Position numbers and translations under genes: made by a program. Positions 40,421-50,160 of a stretch of DNA of 64,000 nt are shown here, in pieces. The notes under the pieces were generated by a model that worked only from the letters and a program-made list of their open reading frames with translations, had not been told where the DNA came from and did no database searches. Location of the stretch: positions 1-64,000 of the forward strand of contig CAMIVR010000008.1 in the NCBI GenBank assembly GCA_946402065.1. Direction: 5' to 3'. How positions within the stretch are numbered: position 1 is the first letter of the stretch; every line of letters starts with the position of its first letter. Source of the stretch: an uncultured Brevibacillus sp. (GTDB lineage: Bacteria > Bacillota > Bacilli > Brevibacillales > Brevibacillaceae).

Positions 40421-40696
40421 TCAATCATGTCGGTCCATGCAGCAGCGTATCGTCTCGATACGGTTGTCATGGTGGCCCCCACAGATTTTGCAAGTAAAAT
40501 CATCCGTCTCCTGTTCATTCCTGAATACGACGACTTTTCCTGATGATTGTACGACATCAAACGCGCCGGCGTCCGTTTTCTTCAAGGTATAGACTGAGTC
40601 CTTGAAGATAAAAATCGTGTCGCTCATCTCTTCCCCTGTGAGTGATCGGCTGTTCTCCTCAATCCACTGTTCAATACGAGCTACTCCTGTCGTCAT
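40421..40696 (-). CDS. Small Cys-rich (putative zinc-binding) protein of unknown function
   Basis: MTTGVARIEQWIEENSRSL...DDFTCKICGGHHDNRIETIRCCMDRHD; AGGGAAG RBS-like upstream. Confidence 0.65.
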   Translation of the reverse strand: MTTGVARIEQWIEENSRSLTGEEMSDTIFIFKDSVYTLKKTDAGAFDVVQSSGKVVVFRNEQETDDFTCKICGGHHDNRIETIRCCMDRHD

Positions 40697-40968
40697 GGTT
40701 CTTCCCTCCACGTATTTGTCTGTCCGAATTTTTTATGTTTTCCAAATCGATTCCTTGTTCATATTGTACTGTAACAGATTTTAAATTTCAATATCTGTTA
40801 TATGATTGTTATGGTAAAATGTTTTTTCTCGAACAAACCATTCTTAACAAAAGGAGGAGTGCTCGTTTGACGCTACATCGCGGTCCTGCATAATCTCGTC
40901 GGTCGGCTCGACACGCATGTGAAACCAGGCTTTGGCCGTTCTTCAACCTATATAAATACAGCAAAGGC

Positions 40969-41005
40969 CTTCCAGACGAAACCGTTGGAAGGCCTTTGGT
41001 TATTT
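40969..41005 (-). terminator. Terminator after secreted protein gene
   Basis: AAAGGCCTTCCAacggtttcgtcTGGAAGGCCTTT on minus strand. Confidence 0.75.
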
Positions 41006-41014
41006 GAGAACTGC

Positions 41015-41386
41015 TTATTTGTTGTCATCCTTTGCAGGTGGAGCGATGGTGATTGAAACGTTATTCGGATTGGTTGGCTGCTGAACAACCGCTGTGGTTG
41101 CACTTGTGCTTTGATTCGCTTTGCTTGTTTCCGTTGTAGTTGTTGTTGTTGAAGGCGCGGCAGCATCCTCTTCTGTTACAGTCACTGTTTCAGTCGTAGC
41201 AGTTGAAGGTTGCCCTGTTACAGGAGCAGTATTCACTTGAATAGCTCCACCCATCTGGTTTTGGGCGATGAATTGGAAGAGACTCGGACTGTTTTCTCGC
41301 TCATCGTGCGACATGGCGAATGCTGAACCTGAAAATGCTGTACAGAGTAATGCTGTTCCCAAAATGATTGCACTGCTTTTTTTCAT
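41015..41386 (-). CDS. Small secreted Ser/Thr-rich protein of unknown function
   Basis: Signal peptide MKKSSAIILGTALLCTAFSGSAFA, low-complexity T/S-rich tail. Confidence 0.7.
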   Translation of the reverse strand: MKKSSAIILGTALLCTAFSGSAFAMSHDERENSPSLFQFIAQNQMGGAIQVNTAPVTGQPSTATTETVTVTEEDAAAPSTTTTTTETSKANQSTSATTAVVQQPTNPNNVSITIAPPAKDDNK

Positions 41387-41507
41387 ATGAAACACTCCTA
41401 TCAGTATCGATCCTTTTTTATGAAGATCATCTTTTTCGGCCGCCAAATGAAATTGTACTCTCTGCTTGTTTCATGGCATGCCCCCTTTCAAAGGATAATC
41501 TTATATA

Positions 41508-41525
41508 AGCAAGTGCTTACTTGCT
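41508..41525. promoter_or_regulatory. Palindrome upstream of secreted protein gene (operator candidate)
   Basis: AGCAAGT-GCTT-ACTTGCT. Confidence 0.45.
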
Positions 41526-41533
41526 ATTTTCAT

Positions 41534-41571
41534 AACAAATTACCAGAGCATTCACGCACCAGTAATTTGTT
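41534..41571 (-). terminator. Hairpin just after marR-type gene
   Basis: AACAAATTAC ... GTAATTTGTT. Confidence 0.55.
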
Positions 41572-41580
41572 TTGCTTTTT

Positions 41581-42015
41581 CTATGGGAGTCCCTGTCTGA
41601 TTTTCTCCAGGTGTTGTACGAGCTTCTCTAATTCATCGTCGCTGAGCACAAGCAATAATTCAGTAAAGAACTCCCTGCGTTTCTCCATTAATCGTTGAAT
41701 CAGCGGCATCGATTTCTCTGTCAGTTCTACCCAGACTACCCGTCTGTCCTGTTCGTCCCGTACGCGATTGACATAGCCGTTTTTCACCAATCGATTGAGC
41801 GCGATCGTCGTTGCGCTGGTAGACAGTCTCAGCTTGCTGGCCAGATCCGTCACTGTGCTCCGCTGGCATCGATAGAGGGCGCGAAGCAGAATAAACTGCT
41901 TGGTATTGATCTCCTCCATCTCGCATGCAAGCCACTGACTGACGAAGTACCGCCCTACCTCGCTAAATACCTGATCGACCAGATCAATCTTCTTTTGCCG
42001 AGCAATTTGATCCAC
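41581..42015 (-). CDS. MarR family transcriptional regulator
   Basis: STVTDLASKLRLSTSATTIALNRLVKNGYVNRVRDEQDRRVVWVELTEK winged HTH. Confidence 0.9.
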   Translation of the reverse strand: MDQIARQKKIDLVDQVFSEVGRYFVSQWLACEMEEINTKQFILLRALYRCQRSTVTDLASKLRLSTSATTIALNRLVKNGYVNRVRDEQDRRVVWVELTEKSMPLIQRLMEKRREFFTELLLVLSDDELEKLVQHLEKIRQGLP

Positions 42016-42045
42016 ATCATCACCTGCACCTTAAAAAAATAATTT

Positions 42046-42060
42046 TATAGTCAAACTATA
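42046..42060. promoter_or_regulatory. Candidate MarR autoregulatory operator
   Basis: TATAGT-CAA-ACTATA just upstream of marR-type start; partial second copy TTTTATAGTAAAAC at 42134. Confidence 0.5.
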
Positions 42061-42346
42061 TAAGGTAACAGGCCAGAGATCAAGCAGCATTGTTCAAGCA
42101 TCTCCATCAAACGATAGATTTACGTTAAAATAGTTTTATAGTAAAACAAAACAACTGACTACATTTTACATCCAGGTTCCATCATTTACAAGCGGATTTT
42201 TTTCCTGATTATGTCGTTTTCGTGAAAAGTTAATGACCATTTAACATGATTTCACTTGCAGCTTTTACGAAAGCATTGGTTAATAACTTGACCATCCATC
42301 TTTCTGCATTCAATTTTTGACCTGGTAAAGATAGTCTATTTTACAT

Positions 42347-43084
42347 TTAAACAGACACCTGTAATCCTACATGTGCAAGAAGGACTTCTCCATCGTACGA
42401 TTCTTTCACTTCCGTTACTAACGTTTCAACTTCTCCAAAGTGGGGCAAATGTGTCAACACAAGTTTTTTGGCGTGCGCTTTATTAGCCAATGTTCCAACT
42501 TCCATCGTATTCATATGTCCAAAGTTTTTTGCATTGTCAAATGATGCATAAAAAGATGACTCAGCAATTAATACATCAGCATTTTTACAGAAATCGACTA
42601 GCGACTCATCATAATACGTGTCAGCAGTATAAATAAATGTCTTTCCTGCGTAGCTTGCTTTCACACCCAAGCAATACACTTCATGAAATGTTTTAAAGAA
42701 AGAGATCTTCATTTCGCCAATATCGATCACGCTTGAATCAGTCAGTTCGCCGATCTTTGAACCTTTCATCGTTTTATATGGATTTGAACTTCCGGCAATG
42801 TAGATTGGCAACGGCTCCTTTCGCAAATCTAAATCCGTATCAATTAAACATGCATATTGTAGACACCCTAAGTCGGCGATATGATCAAAATGAGAATGAG
42901 TTATCATTACGGCCGTTAAATCCGTTACTTTCGTAAATTTGGGTAACAGCGACAAAACACCGCTTCCACAATCAATCAGTATTTTTTTATCATCATGCTC
43001 CAGTAAATATCCGGCAGTTGCTTCTCCTTGTTTCGGGTATGCTCCCCATCTTCCGATAACTGTAATATTCATGTAATCATTCAT
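42347..43084 (-). CDS. MBL-fold metallo-hydrolase
   Basis: MITHSHFDHIADLGCLQ metal-binding HxHxDH, YTADTYYD. Confidence 0.88.
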   Translation of the reverse strand: MNDYMNITVIGRWGAYPKQGEATAGYLLEHDDKKILIDCGSGVLSLLPKFTKVTDLTAVMITHSHFDHIADLGCLQYACLIDTDLDLRKEPLPIYIAGSSNPYKTMKGSKIGELTDSSVIDIGEMKISFFKTFHEVYCLGVKASYAGKTFIYTADTYYDESLVDFCKNADVLIAESSFYASFDNAKNFGHMNTMEVGTLANKAHAKKLVLTHLPHFGEVETLVTEVKESYDGEVLLAHVGLQVSV

Positions 43085-43205
43085 CCTGCTTTCGATTGGA
43101 TTTTTGCGTATCTCCAAATGCGCTTGAAGTATTTGGATGATTGCAAAGTCTTTTGGAAGTACAATAATGCATGACGTTGTCGATGTGAAATGCAATTTCG
43201 GTCAT

Positions 43206-43254
43206 AAAAAACCACTTGTTTATTGGTTTATAGGAAGACCAAAAAACAAGTGGA
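43206..43254 (-). terminator. Terminator after spo0A
   Basis: Minus strand CCACTTGTTTTTTGGT...AACCAATAAACAAGTGGTTTTTT. Confidence 0.85.
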
Positions 43255-43336
43255 ATTTGTTGATTCGTTGCTTCGCTATTTTATCGCCATAATCGCATTA
43301 GCCCTTGACACGATGAAACCCTCGATACTCCTGCGC

Positions 43337-44122
43337 CTAACTAATCTTCGCCTCAATCCGCAGCTTGTCCGCGACCATCGCGATGAACTCGCTATTCGTC
43401 GGCTTTGCTTTGGAGTTGGAGATCGTATAGCCAAACAGGCTGGAGATGGAGTCGAGGTTGCCACGGGACCAGGCGACTTCTATTGCGTGGCGAATCGCAC
43501 GTTCAACGCGGCTAGCCGTCGTGTTGAATTTTTTCGCGATGTCCGGGTAGAGCACCTTGGTGATGGAGCCGAGCAGCTCCACATCGTTGTAGACCATCGT
43601 GATCGCTTCCCGCAGGTACAGATACCCTTTGATATGGGCCGGAACACCAATCTCATGGATGATGCTCGTGATGCTGGCATCGAGATTGCGCACTTTCATC
43701 GCTAGTGGGGTAGGCTTTACCTTGGTAACGAGCGGAGTGGCCTTGCTGGTGATGATTTGCCGAATGCGTTGGGCCAATACTTCCATATCAAACGGTTTCA
43801 ATATGTAGTAGGCTGCACCCAGTTCAACAGCTTTTTTGGTCACTTCTTCCTGACCGAATGCCGTCAGCATGATAATTTTCGGTTGAGGAACAAGGCGCAT
43901 CGCCTGAATTTGTTCCAGTACAGCCAGTCCGTCCAGGTGCGGCATGATGATGTCCAGGATCAGGACATCCGGCGATTGTTCCTGCAGGATCCGGATCACG
44001 TCATTCCCGTTATACGCAACACCAATTACATTCATATCATTCTGGCTGTTGATGTACTCCTCAAGCAAACTCACAAACTCTCGATTATCATCCGCTAACA
44101 AAACATCAATCCTACTCAACAT
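43337..44122 (-). CDS. spo0A: Sporulation master regulator Spo0A
   Basis: Receiver LLADDNREF...[19 protein letters not shown] plus Spo0A C-terminal [25 protein letters not shown]. Confidence 0.97.
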   Translation of the reverse strand: MLSRIDVLLADDNREFVSLLEEYINSQNDMNVIGVAYNGNDVIRILQEQSPDVLILDIIMPHLDGLAVLEQIQAMRLVPQPKIIMLTAFGQEEVTKKAVELGAAYYILKPFDMEVLAQRIRQIITSKATPLVTKVKPTPLAMKVRNLDASITSIIHEIGVPAHIKGYLYLREAITMVYNDVELLGSITKVLYPDIAKKFNTTASRVERAIRHAIEVAWSRGNLDSISSLFGYTISNSKAKPTNSEFIAMVADKLRIEAKIS

Positions 44123-44230
44123 TCGCTCCTCCTTACAAACCTACGAGATGGCATTATTTTATCTGTTCAATCATGCAGTCAAGATCACCCAAATGGCCAT
44201 TGTACGTCCATACAACGTTCACATATACGA

Positions 44231-44237
44231 TTCGACA
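44231..44237 (-). promoter_or_regulatory. Spo0A box (0A box)
   Basis: TTCGACA (reverse complement TGTCGAA) upstream of spo0A. Confidence 0.55.
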
Positions 44238-44289
44238 GGTCAAAAGCAGTTCCTGCCAATGACGAAAGATTGAATGATTTCTCTGTTAT

Positions 44290-44296
44290 TTCGACA
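44290..44296 (-). promoter_or_regulatory. Spo0A box (0A box), extended match
   Basis: Minus strand CTTTTGTCGAAATAA contains TTTGTCGAAA. Confidence 0.65.
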
Positions 44297-44303
44297 AAAG
44301 AAG

Positions 44304-45113
44304 TTAAAAGGAGCTTTTTTCTGCAAGGAACGGCTCGTACATCATGATCGCATGATTCTCGGCGATAAATTGGTCGTCGACCTCTACCCGATCGAGATTC
44401 AGCACTTTCCGATAAATGGTATTATGTCGAACATAGCCGCCCCAATATTCTGGCGTAATCCAATGCTCCCGCTCATAGATTTCATACGTGTGCATGGGCG
44501 GCGTGTCTGAGCGCCACTCCCCGACCAGATGAGTGTTCGTAACTTCCACGTTTAATTGATAGCAACAGTCGGTACGATTGCCAATTTGCAGATCCATGTA
44601 ATTGTAAAAACAGGTTGCCCCGCTTCCGAACGGCTGTTTTCTGTTCGTGTCGGGAAAAACATCGTAGCTGTGCCGATACCGCTCCGTCACCGTAAGCGGA
44701 CTGTGCAGGGTCATCCAGTAAATCAGATTGGATAATTGGCACAGTCCGCCGCCTGTACCGCTCGTGACATTGCCATGAGAGAGGATCATCCCTTCCTTGT
44801 ACCCTTTGCGGCTGGTCGGCTTGCCGATCAAATACCAATACGAGAACGTCTCTCCAGGCTGAACGACCACACCTGTCAATTGATTTGCAGCAATATGTAA
44901 ATTCGTGATTTTGTTATGCTGAAGCCACATATCTACATTTCGCAACGCCCGGAAAAGCGGGGTTTTGTGTCGGAAAACGACGTACGGCAATGGTTTCTGC
45001 TCGCGTTTTGTGGCAAATGTTTTTCGCCCGAGCAGCCACTTGGCATATCGCTTCCATCGATAATAGGTTATCCCTGCATGCATTCTCAATGCACTTCTCT
45101 TGACAGGCCGCAC
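44304..45113 (-). CDS. VanW family protein
   Basis: VVQPGETFSYWYLIGKPTSRKGYKEGMILSHGNVTSGTGGGLCQLSNLIYWM. Confidence 0.9.
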   Translation of the reverse strand: MRPVKRSALRMHAGITYYRWKRYAKWLLGRKTFATKREQKPLPYVVFRHKTPLFRALRNVDMWLQHNKITNLHIAANQLTGVVVQPGETFSYWYLIGKPTSRKGYKEGMILSHGNVTSGTGGGLCQLSNLIYWMTLHSPLTVTERYRHSYDVFPDTNRKQPFGSGATCFYNYMDLQIGNRTDCCYQLNVEVTNTHLVGEWRSDTPPMHTYEIYEREHWITPEYWGGYVRHNTIYRKVLNLDRVEVDDQFIAENHAIMMYEPFLAEKSSF

Positions 45114-45315
45114 AGAATCCTCCTAACATTATGTAAACTATATAGACCGTTTTGGGTAAATGCCCCGCTATTATGATTAGACGGTTAAAAGGCAGTAGAC
45201 GTTACGCGTATTTGTTTTTTGTTCTTCGCCATGCCTGTTTTATCAGTCGAACGCTGGTTGGCTTAGCACGGCTGTCGATAAGAATGGGCATGGTACGAGC
45301 TACAGCAGTCTTCCC

Positions 45316-45340
45316 GGCGATTCCCCTCGCCTCCACTGCA
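45316..45340. repeat. Partial copy of fold-back element 2 terminus
   Basis: GGCGATTCCCCTCGCCTCCACTGCA vs GGCGATTCCCCTCCCCTCCACCGCA at 16569-16593 (23/25). Confidence 0.65.
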
Positions 45341-45366
45341 GCCTCGCTGCACAATCAATGCAAAGA

Positions 45367-45396
45367 GCTAAAGGCCGCTAACTCGCCTTTAGCTCC
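45367..45396 (-). terminator. Terminator overlapping the 3' end of spoIVB
   Basis: Minus strand GAGCTAAAGGCgagttagcgGCCTTTAGCTCTTT. Confidence 0.7.
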
Positions 45397-46706
45397 TTTT
45401 CTTTCGTCTCACGCACACTGAGTCCGGCGTCTTGCAGCATCCATTCAATGAAGCAGCCGTATCCCGACGTAGGATCGTTCACGAACACATGGGTAACGGC
45501 TCCGACGAGCTTGCCTTTTTGAATAATGGGGCTGCCGCTCATTCCCTGAACGATGCCGCCTGTCTTTTCCAGCAATCGCTTGTCGGTAATGCGAATGATC
45601 ATTCCCTTGGTCGCAGGGAAGTGCTGTTTGACGACATTGACGATCTCCACATCAAATTCTTCGACGCGCTGCCCGTCCACGACCGTCAAAATTTTCGCCG
45701 GCCCTTCCGCCACTTGCTCCGCCAGTGCGACGGGAATCGGCTGATTGTACAGGCTGCGCTTCGGAGTCTCTTTCATTTTGCCGAAGATCCCGAACGGCGT
45801 GTTTTTGGAAATGGAGCCGAGCGTGTGGCTTTCATTGTAAAACCGTGCGAATTTTTCTCCCGGATTGCCGCTTTGGCCTTTTTCGATCGAGGTTACACTC
45901 GCCTGTACGATTTGGCCGTCGCCGACAACGATCGCCTGTCCGGTATCAACATCGGAAATGACGTGGCCCAGCGCACCATATGCTTTTGTCCTAGGGTCGA
46001 AAAAAGTCAACGTACCCACTCCGGCGGCAGAATCGCGAATGTAGAGCCCCATCCGGAATTCATTGTCCTTGGTGTCCTTCACCGGTGTCAGCGACAGGTT
46101 GAGCTTTTCCTTGCCGCGGACGACCAGAAGCTGCAGTGGTTGCTTTTTGCTGCCTGATTCATTGACGAGCTTTTTCACATCGTTCATATCGTTGATGAAC
46201 AGATCATTCATTTTGATTATGGTATCACCTACATGAATACCTGACTTTTCACCAGGTGAATACTTCTCTTTTCCATCGTTCACCAGATGATGGCCAACGA
46301 CCAGAACTCCTGACGTCTGCAGCTTCACCCCGATCGATTGGCCGCCGGGAATGACTCGCAAGTCAGGCAGGACGTTTACTTTTACCGCTTTTAACGGGAT
46401 GTTTCCCCACTTTAGCTCCAGTTGTGCTTCGCCAGCCTTCGAAGGTTCAACGGAAAGTGGCTTTGAAAGATCAACATTGACCTCTCGAGCAGTTGCCCCG
46501 TTTACTTTCAGTATGTCCGGGTTGCTGTTGACCAATGTACCCATGACAGGCATGGAAACGCGCAGTTGTTGCTGGCTTCCTGCCAGCAGCCGCAGTTCGT
46601 TAGGTAAGGATGCGAAGTCTTGAAACGGGGTTGAACTTACGATGAGCGCTGTTGCGAGCAATAGCAAAGTACCTATCCATTTTCTCTGTTGTCGATTCAC
46701 CAGCAA
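45378..46706 (-). CDS. spoIVB: SpoIVB peptidase
   Basis: PDZ domain VGDTIIKMNDLFINDMNDVKKLV, peptidase S55 GMSGSPIIQKGKLVGAVTHVFVNDPTSGYG. Confidence 0.95.
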   Translation of the reverse strand: MLVNRQQRKWIGTLLLLATALIVSSTPFQDFASLPNELRLLAGSQQQLRVSMPVMGTLVNSNPDILKVNGATAREVNVDLSKPLSVEPSKAGEAQLELKWGNIPLKAVKVNVLPDLRVIPGGQSIGVKLQTSGVLVVGHHLVNDGKEKYSPGEKSGIHVGDTIIKMNDLFINDMNDVKKLVNESGSKKQPLQLLVVRGKEKLNLSLTPVKDTKDNEFRMGLYIRDSAAGVGTLTFFDPRTKAYGALGHVISDVDTGQAIVVGDGQIVQASVTSIEKGQSGNPGEKFARFYNESHTLGSISKNTPFGIFGKMKETPKRSLYNQPIPVALAEQVAEGPAKILTVVDGQRVEEFDVEIVNVVKQHFPATKGMIIRITDKRLLEKTGGIVQGMSGSPIIQKGKLVGAVTHVFVNDPTSGYGCFIEWMLQDAGLSVRETKEKELKAS

Positions 46707-46798
46707 TCACTCCTACATTCCCTACCTACACCTTTTGCTACACCTCCACCTTGTGTATCTATAGAGTTACCTCGCGCGGTGTGGATTATAACAATAAA

Positions 46799-46827
46799 AA
46801 AACCCCAAAACGATTGGGGTTTTCCAT
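46799..46827 (-). terminator. Terminator after recN
   Basis: Minus strand AACCCCAAtcgTTTTGGGGTTTTTTT. Confidence 0.85.
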
Positions 46828-46840
46828 AATCAAGCGCATA

Positions 46841-48571
46841 TCAATGGAGGTTGGCTGCTTTCCGCTGATTTCCCATGAGCAGCATTTCTCTGGCATGCTC
46901 CTCTGCCTTTTCCGTAATTTCCGCTCCTCCCAGCATCCGGGCAAGCTCGACCACGCGTTCGGCCTCCGGCAAATACTGTACGATCGTCTCCGTGGCGTTG
47001 TCGTTCATCTCTTTGCGGATGAGATAGTGCGCATCGGCAAGAGCTGCTACCTGCGGCAAGTGCGTGATACACAGCACCTGACGATTTTGCCCGACGCGAG
47101 CGAGCTTTTCGGCAATCGCCTGTGCCGCTCTGCCGCTCACCCCCGTATCAACCTCGTCAAAAATTAATGTACCCACCTGCTCTTTGTCCGCCAAAATCGT
47201 TTTAATGGCCAGCATGATCCGCGACAGCTCGCCGCCGGATGCGATTTTTGCCAATGGACGCAACGGTTCGCCGGGATTCGGAGCGATCATGAATTCCACC
47301 TGATCAATTCCCGACGCATCAAGATAACGCTTGATCCCGTCGATTTCGATCCCCTGCTCATCCTCCTGCTGCCGCACTTCAATGGCGAACCGGGCGCGGT
47401 CCATAAACAGTTCCTTGAGCTGCTGCTCAATTAGCACGGCGAGCTTCGCGGCGCATTCCTGGCGGAGCAGACTGACTTCTACCGCCTCAAGCGCGAGGTC
47501 GGCAGCGATCTCTTGCATGCGGGATTGCATATGCTGCAGGCGTTCTTCGTAATTTTGCATCGTTTCCAGCTCATCCTGAATCGTCGCTGCATATTCCAGG
47601 ATGTCATCGACACTTTTCCCGTACTTGCGCTTCAGGCTTTGCAGCAGGTCCAGCCGATGCTCCAATTCCGCCAGCTCCCTCGGATCGAAATCAAGCCGAT
47701 TGCCAAAGGAGCGCAGTTGACTGACAGCGTCCTCAATCTGGTAGAACGCAGTCTGAATCGTCTCTGCGATCGGCACGAGCGACTCGTCATACTGCTGCAG
47801 GCGCTCCAGCTCGCTCATCGCATGACTCAGCCAGTCCATTCCGCGCTGGTCGCCGGACAACGCGCGATAGGCAGCTTGTACACCGGTGCTGACTTTTTCA
47901 ATATTAATCCATTTCTTGCGCTGGGCAGCCAGCTTCTCATCTTCACCGGGCTGCAGCGAGGCAGACTCGATTTCATTCAACTGATAGCTGAGCAGGTCGA
48001 TGCGCTGCACCAATTCCCGTTCGTTTTTGGCCATGCGCTCGATATCCTGCCGTATTTTCCTGTACGCTGCGTACAGGGTGCTGTACTCCTTTTTGGCGTG
48101 GTGCAGGACGTCCTCGCCGAAAGCGTCGAGCCAGTTGATGTGCTTGTCGGCCTGCATCAAATCGTGCGTGTCGTGCTGCCCATGCACGGTGACCAGCCAG
48201 GCCCCGAGCTCGCGCAGCATGGCCAATGTGATCAATTGGCCGTTGAGGCGGATAACGCTCTTCCCCTGAGCGGAAATGTCGCGCCTGACGACGAGCATGT
48301 TGTCCGGCTCGACATAAATTCCGAAGCTCTCGCAGATTGCGATGGCAGGATGCCCCGGGGACAGCTCGAACAGCCCTTCCACTTCCGCCCGTTTTTCGCC
48401 GTAGCGGACGAAATCGGCAGAGGCGCGCTCGCCCAAAAGCAAGCCAAGGGCATCGATGATAATGGATTTACCGGCCCCCGTCTCACCGGTCAGGATGTTG
48501 AGTCCTTTGCGAAAGGAGACGGTTACAGCCTTGATAATGGCGAAATTGCGAATGGATAGTTCAAGCAGCAT
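46841..48571 (-). CDS. recN: DNA repair protein RecN
   Basis: GETGAGKSIIIDALGLLLGERAS, C-terminal ASGGELSRIMLAIKTI / LIFDEVDTGVSG. Confidence 0.96.
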   Translation of the reverse strand: MLLELSIRNFAIIKAVTVSFRKGLNILTGETGAGKSIIIDALGLLLGERASADFVRYGEKRAEVEGLFELSPGHPAIAICESFGIYVEPDNMLVVRRDISAQGKSVIRLNGQLITLAMLRELGAWLVTVHGQHDTHDLMQADKHINWLDAFGEDVLHHAKKEYSTLYAAYRKIRQDIERMAKNERELVQRIDLLSYQLNEIESASLQPGEDEKLAAQRKKWINIEKVSTGVQAAYRALSGDQRGMDWLSHAMSELERLQQYDESLVPIAETIQTAFYQIEDAVSQLRSFGNRLDFDPRELAELEHRLDLLQSLKRKYGKSVDDILEYAATIQDELETMQNYEERLQHMQSRMQEIAADLALEAVEVSLLRQECAAKLAVLIEQQLKELFMDRARFAIEVRQQEDEQGIEIDGIKRYLDASGIDQVEFMIAPNPGEPLRPLAKIASGGELSRIMLAIKTILADKEQVGTLIFDEVDTGVSGRAAQAIAEKLARVGQNRQVLCITHLPQVAALADAHYLIRKEMNDNATETIVQYLPEAERVVELARMLGGAEITEKAEEHAREMLLMGNQRKAANLH

Positions 48572-48632
48572 CTGTCTTCCCTACCTTTTTCCAGCGGCTC
48601 TTTGCTCACTCGTCTTTGTTCAGCAGGCTTGA

Positions 48633-49082
48633 TTAGAGCATGTCCAGCAGACGCTCCGATATTACTTTGCTGTATTCTTTTGAACGGCAAATGATCAACA
48701 CCGTATCATCGCCGCAGATCGTTCCCATAATTTCCGACCACTGAATATTGTCCAACAGCACGCCCACTGTGTTGGCGTTGCCAGGCATTGTTTTCATCAC
48801 GATAAAATGATCGGCAAAATCGATACTGACGAAGCACTCAATCAGCACACGCTTCAGCTTTTGCAGCGGATTGAACTTCTGGTCAGCCGGCAGCGAGTAC
48901 TTGTAGCGTCCGTCGATCAACGGGACTTTCACCAAGTGCAGCTCCTTGATGTCGCGTGACACGGTCGCTTGCGTCACGTTAAATCCGGCTTGCCGCAGCC
49001 GATCGACCAATTCATCCTGTGTCTCCACCTCGTGGTTGCCGATAATTTCCCGAATTCTGATATGCCGATGCCCTTTGTTCAT
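48633..49082 (-). CDS. argR: Arginine repressor ArgR/AhrC
   Basis: [54 protein letters not shown]. Confidence 0.95.
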   Translation of the reverse strand: MNKGHRHIRIREIIGNHEVETQDELVDRLRQAGFNVTQATVSRDIKELHLVKVPLIDGRYKYSLPADQKFNPLQKLKRVLIECFVSIDFADHFIVMKTMPGNANTVGVLLDNIQWSEIMGTICGDDTVLIICRSKEYSKVISERLLDML

Positions 49083-49087
49083 ACTGT

Positions 49088-49945
49088 TTACTCCCATTCA
49101 CCATGTAGTTTTGTGCGAATTGTTGCAAAGAAACTCCCTGTTTTCCATTTGACAAGCGGCGTGCTGTACCGCGACTTCTGAATGAAAATCTGGTCTCCGC
49201 CTTCCAGTGCGTATCCGAGCTGCCCGTCGATGGACAGGCCGATTTCTTTATGCTTGGCATCGACGTCAATCCGGATCATCTGCTCTCCGGAGAAAACGAT
49301 CGGTCTTGCTGTCAATGAGTGCGGAGCGACTGGCGTGAGCAGCAGCATGTTGACATTGGGCGCTACGATCGGGCCGCCTGCTGCCAGCGAATAGGCTGTC
49401 GATCCTGTCGGGCTGGACACGATAACACCGTCCCCGTTAACCGTCGCGACATATGTCTCATCTATGTACACCGTGCATTGAATAATGCGGCAAAACGCCC
49501 CTTTGGCGATGCCGATATCGTTCATCGCCGTAAATTCGGCAAGCACCTCTCCACGGCGAATCAGCTTGGCATCGAGCATGCTTCTCTGCTCTACATAGTA
49601 TTTCCCGGACAGCAGATTGTCCACAGCCTGCCTGAGATTATCCGGCTCAGCCTCGGACAAAAACCCCAACGTCCCCAGATTGATGCCGAGTATCGGCAGC
49701 GAATGGCCTGCCAGTGTCCGAGCGATTCCCAGAAGCGTTCCGTCACCGCCGAGCACACAGACAAGCTCGGCTCTCTCGCCAAATGCTTGCAGCGGCACAG
49801 CCAAATCTGGCCTGCCGAGCTTGCTTGCGATACTCTCCTCGAGGATGACCTGTACGTCTTTTTCCTCGAGCAGGTGCATAAGCTCTCTTGCGATAATCCG
49901 TGCTTCCGGTTTGCCTTTGATCGTCACGATACCGATTGATTTCAC
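49088..49945 (-). CDS. nadK: NAD kinase
   Basis: [41 protein letters not shown]. Confidence 0.95.
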   Translation of the reverse strand: MKSIGIVTIKGKPEARIIARELMHLLEEKDVQVILEESIASKLGRPDLAVPLQAFGERAELVCVLGGDGTLLGIARTLAGHSLPILGINLGTLGFLSEAEPDNLRQAVDNLLSGKYYVEQRSMLDAKLIRRGEVLAEFTAMNDIGIAKGAFCRIIQCTVYIDETYVATVNGDGVIVSSPTGSTAYSLAAGGPIVAPNVNMLLLTPVAPHSLTARPIVFSGEQMIRIDVDAKHKEIGLSIDGQLGYALEGGDQIFIQKSRYSTPLVKWKTGSFFATIRTKLHGEWE

Positions 49946-50106
49946 TTTGCCACCCCAAATCGGTTGAAATCCTTATACAAGTATACATCTTTTTATGCAT
50001 GAAACAAAGAGCAGAAGCCCAATTGCCTGGAAAAGCGTTCTTGGCTACGCGGTGTTGCGGCGGGAGTGACCGCTCAGTATCAACGTGCGAAAAGAAAAGA
50101 TCACGA

Positions 50107-50145
50107 TAAAAAATGGAGCGACAAAATTACCTTGTCTGCTCCATT
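50107..50145 (-). terminator. Terminator after amino acid ABC transporter operon
   Basis: Minus strand AATGGAGCagACAAggtaattTTGTcGCTCCATTTTTTATC. Confidence 0.8.
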
Positions 50146-50160
50146 CCGATTTGGAATCGA

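Noticed and set aside
45152-45421. 89-aa plus-strand ORF between VanW and spoIVB
   Set aside because: Runs through a degenerate repeat and the spoIVB terminator; not convincing as a protein
47513-48559. 348-aa plus-strand ORF opposite recN
   Set aside because: Shadow ORF inside an unambiguous recN
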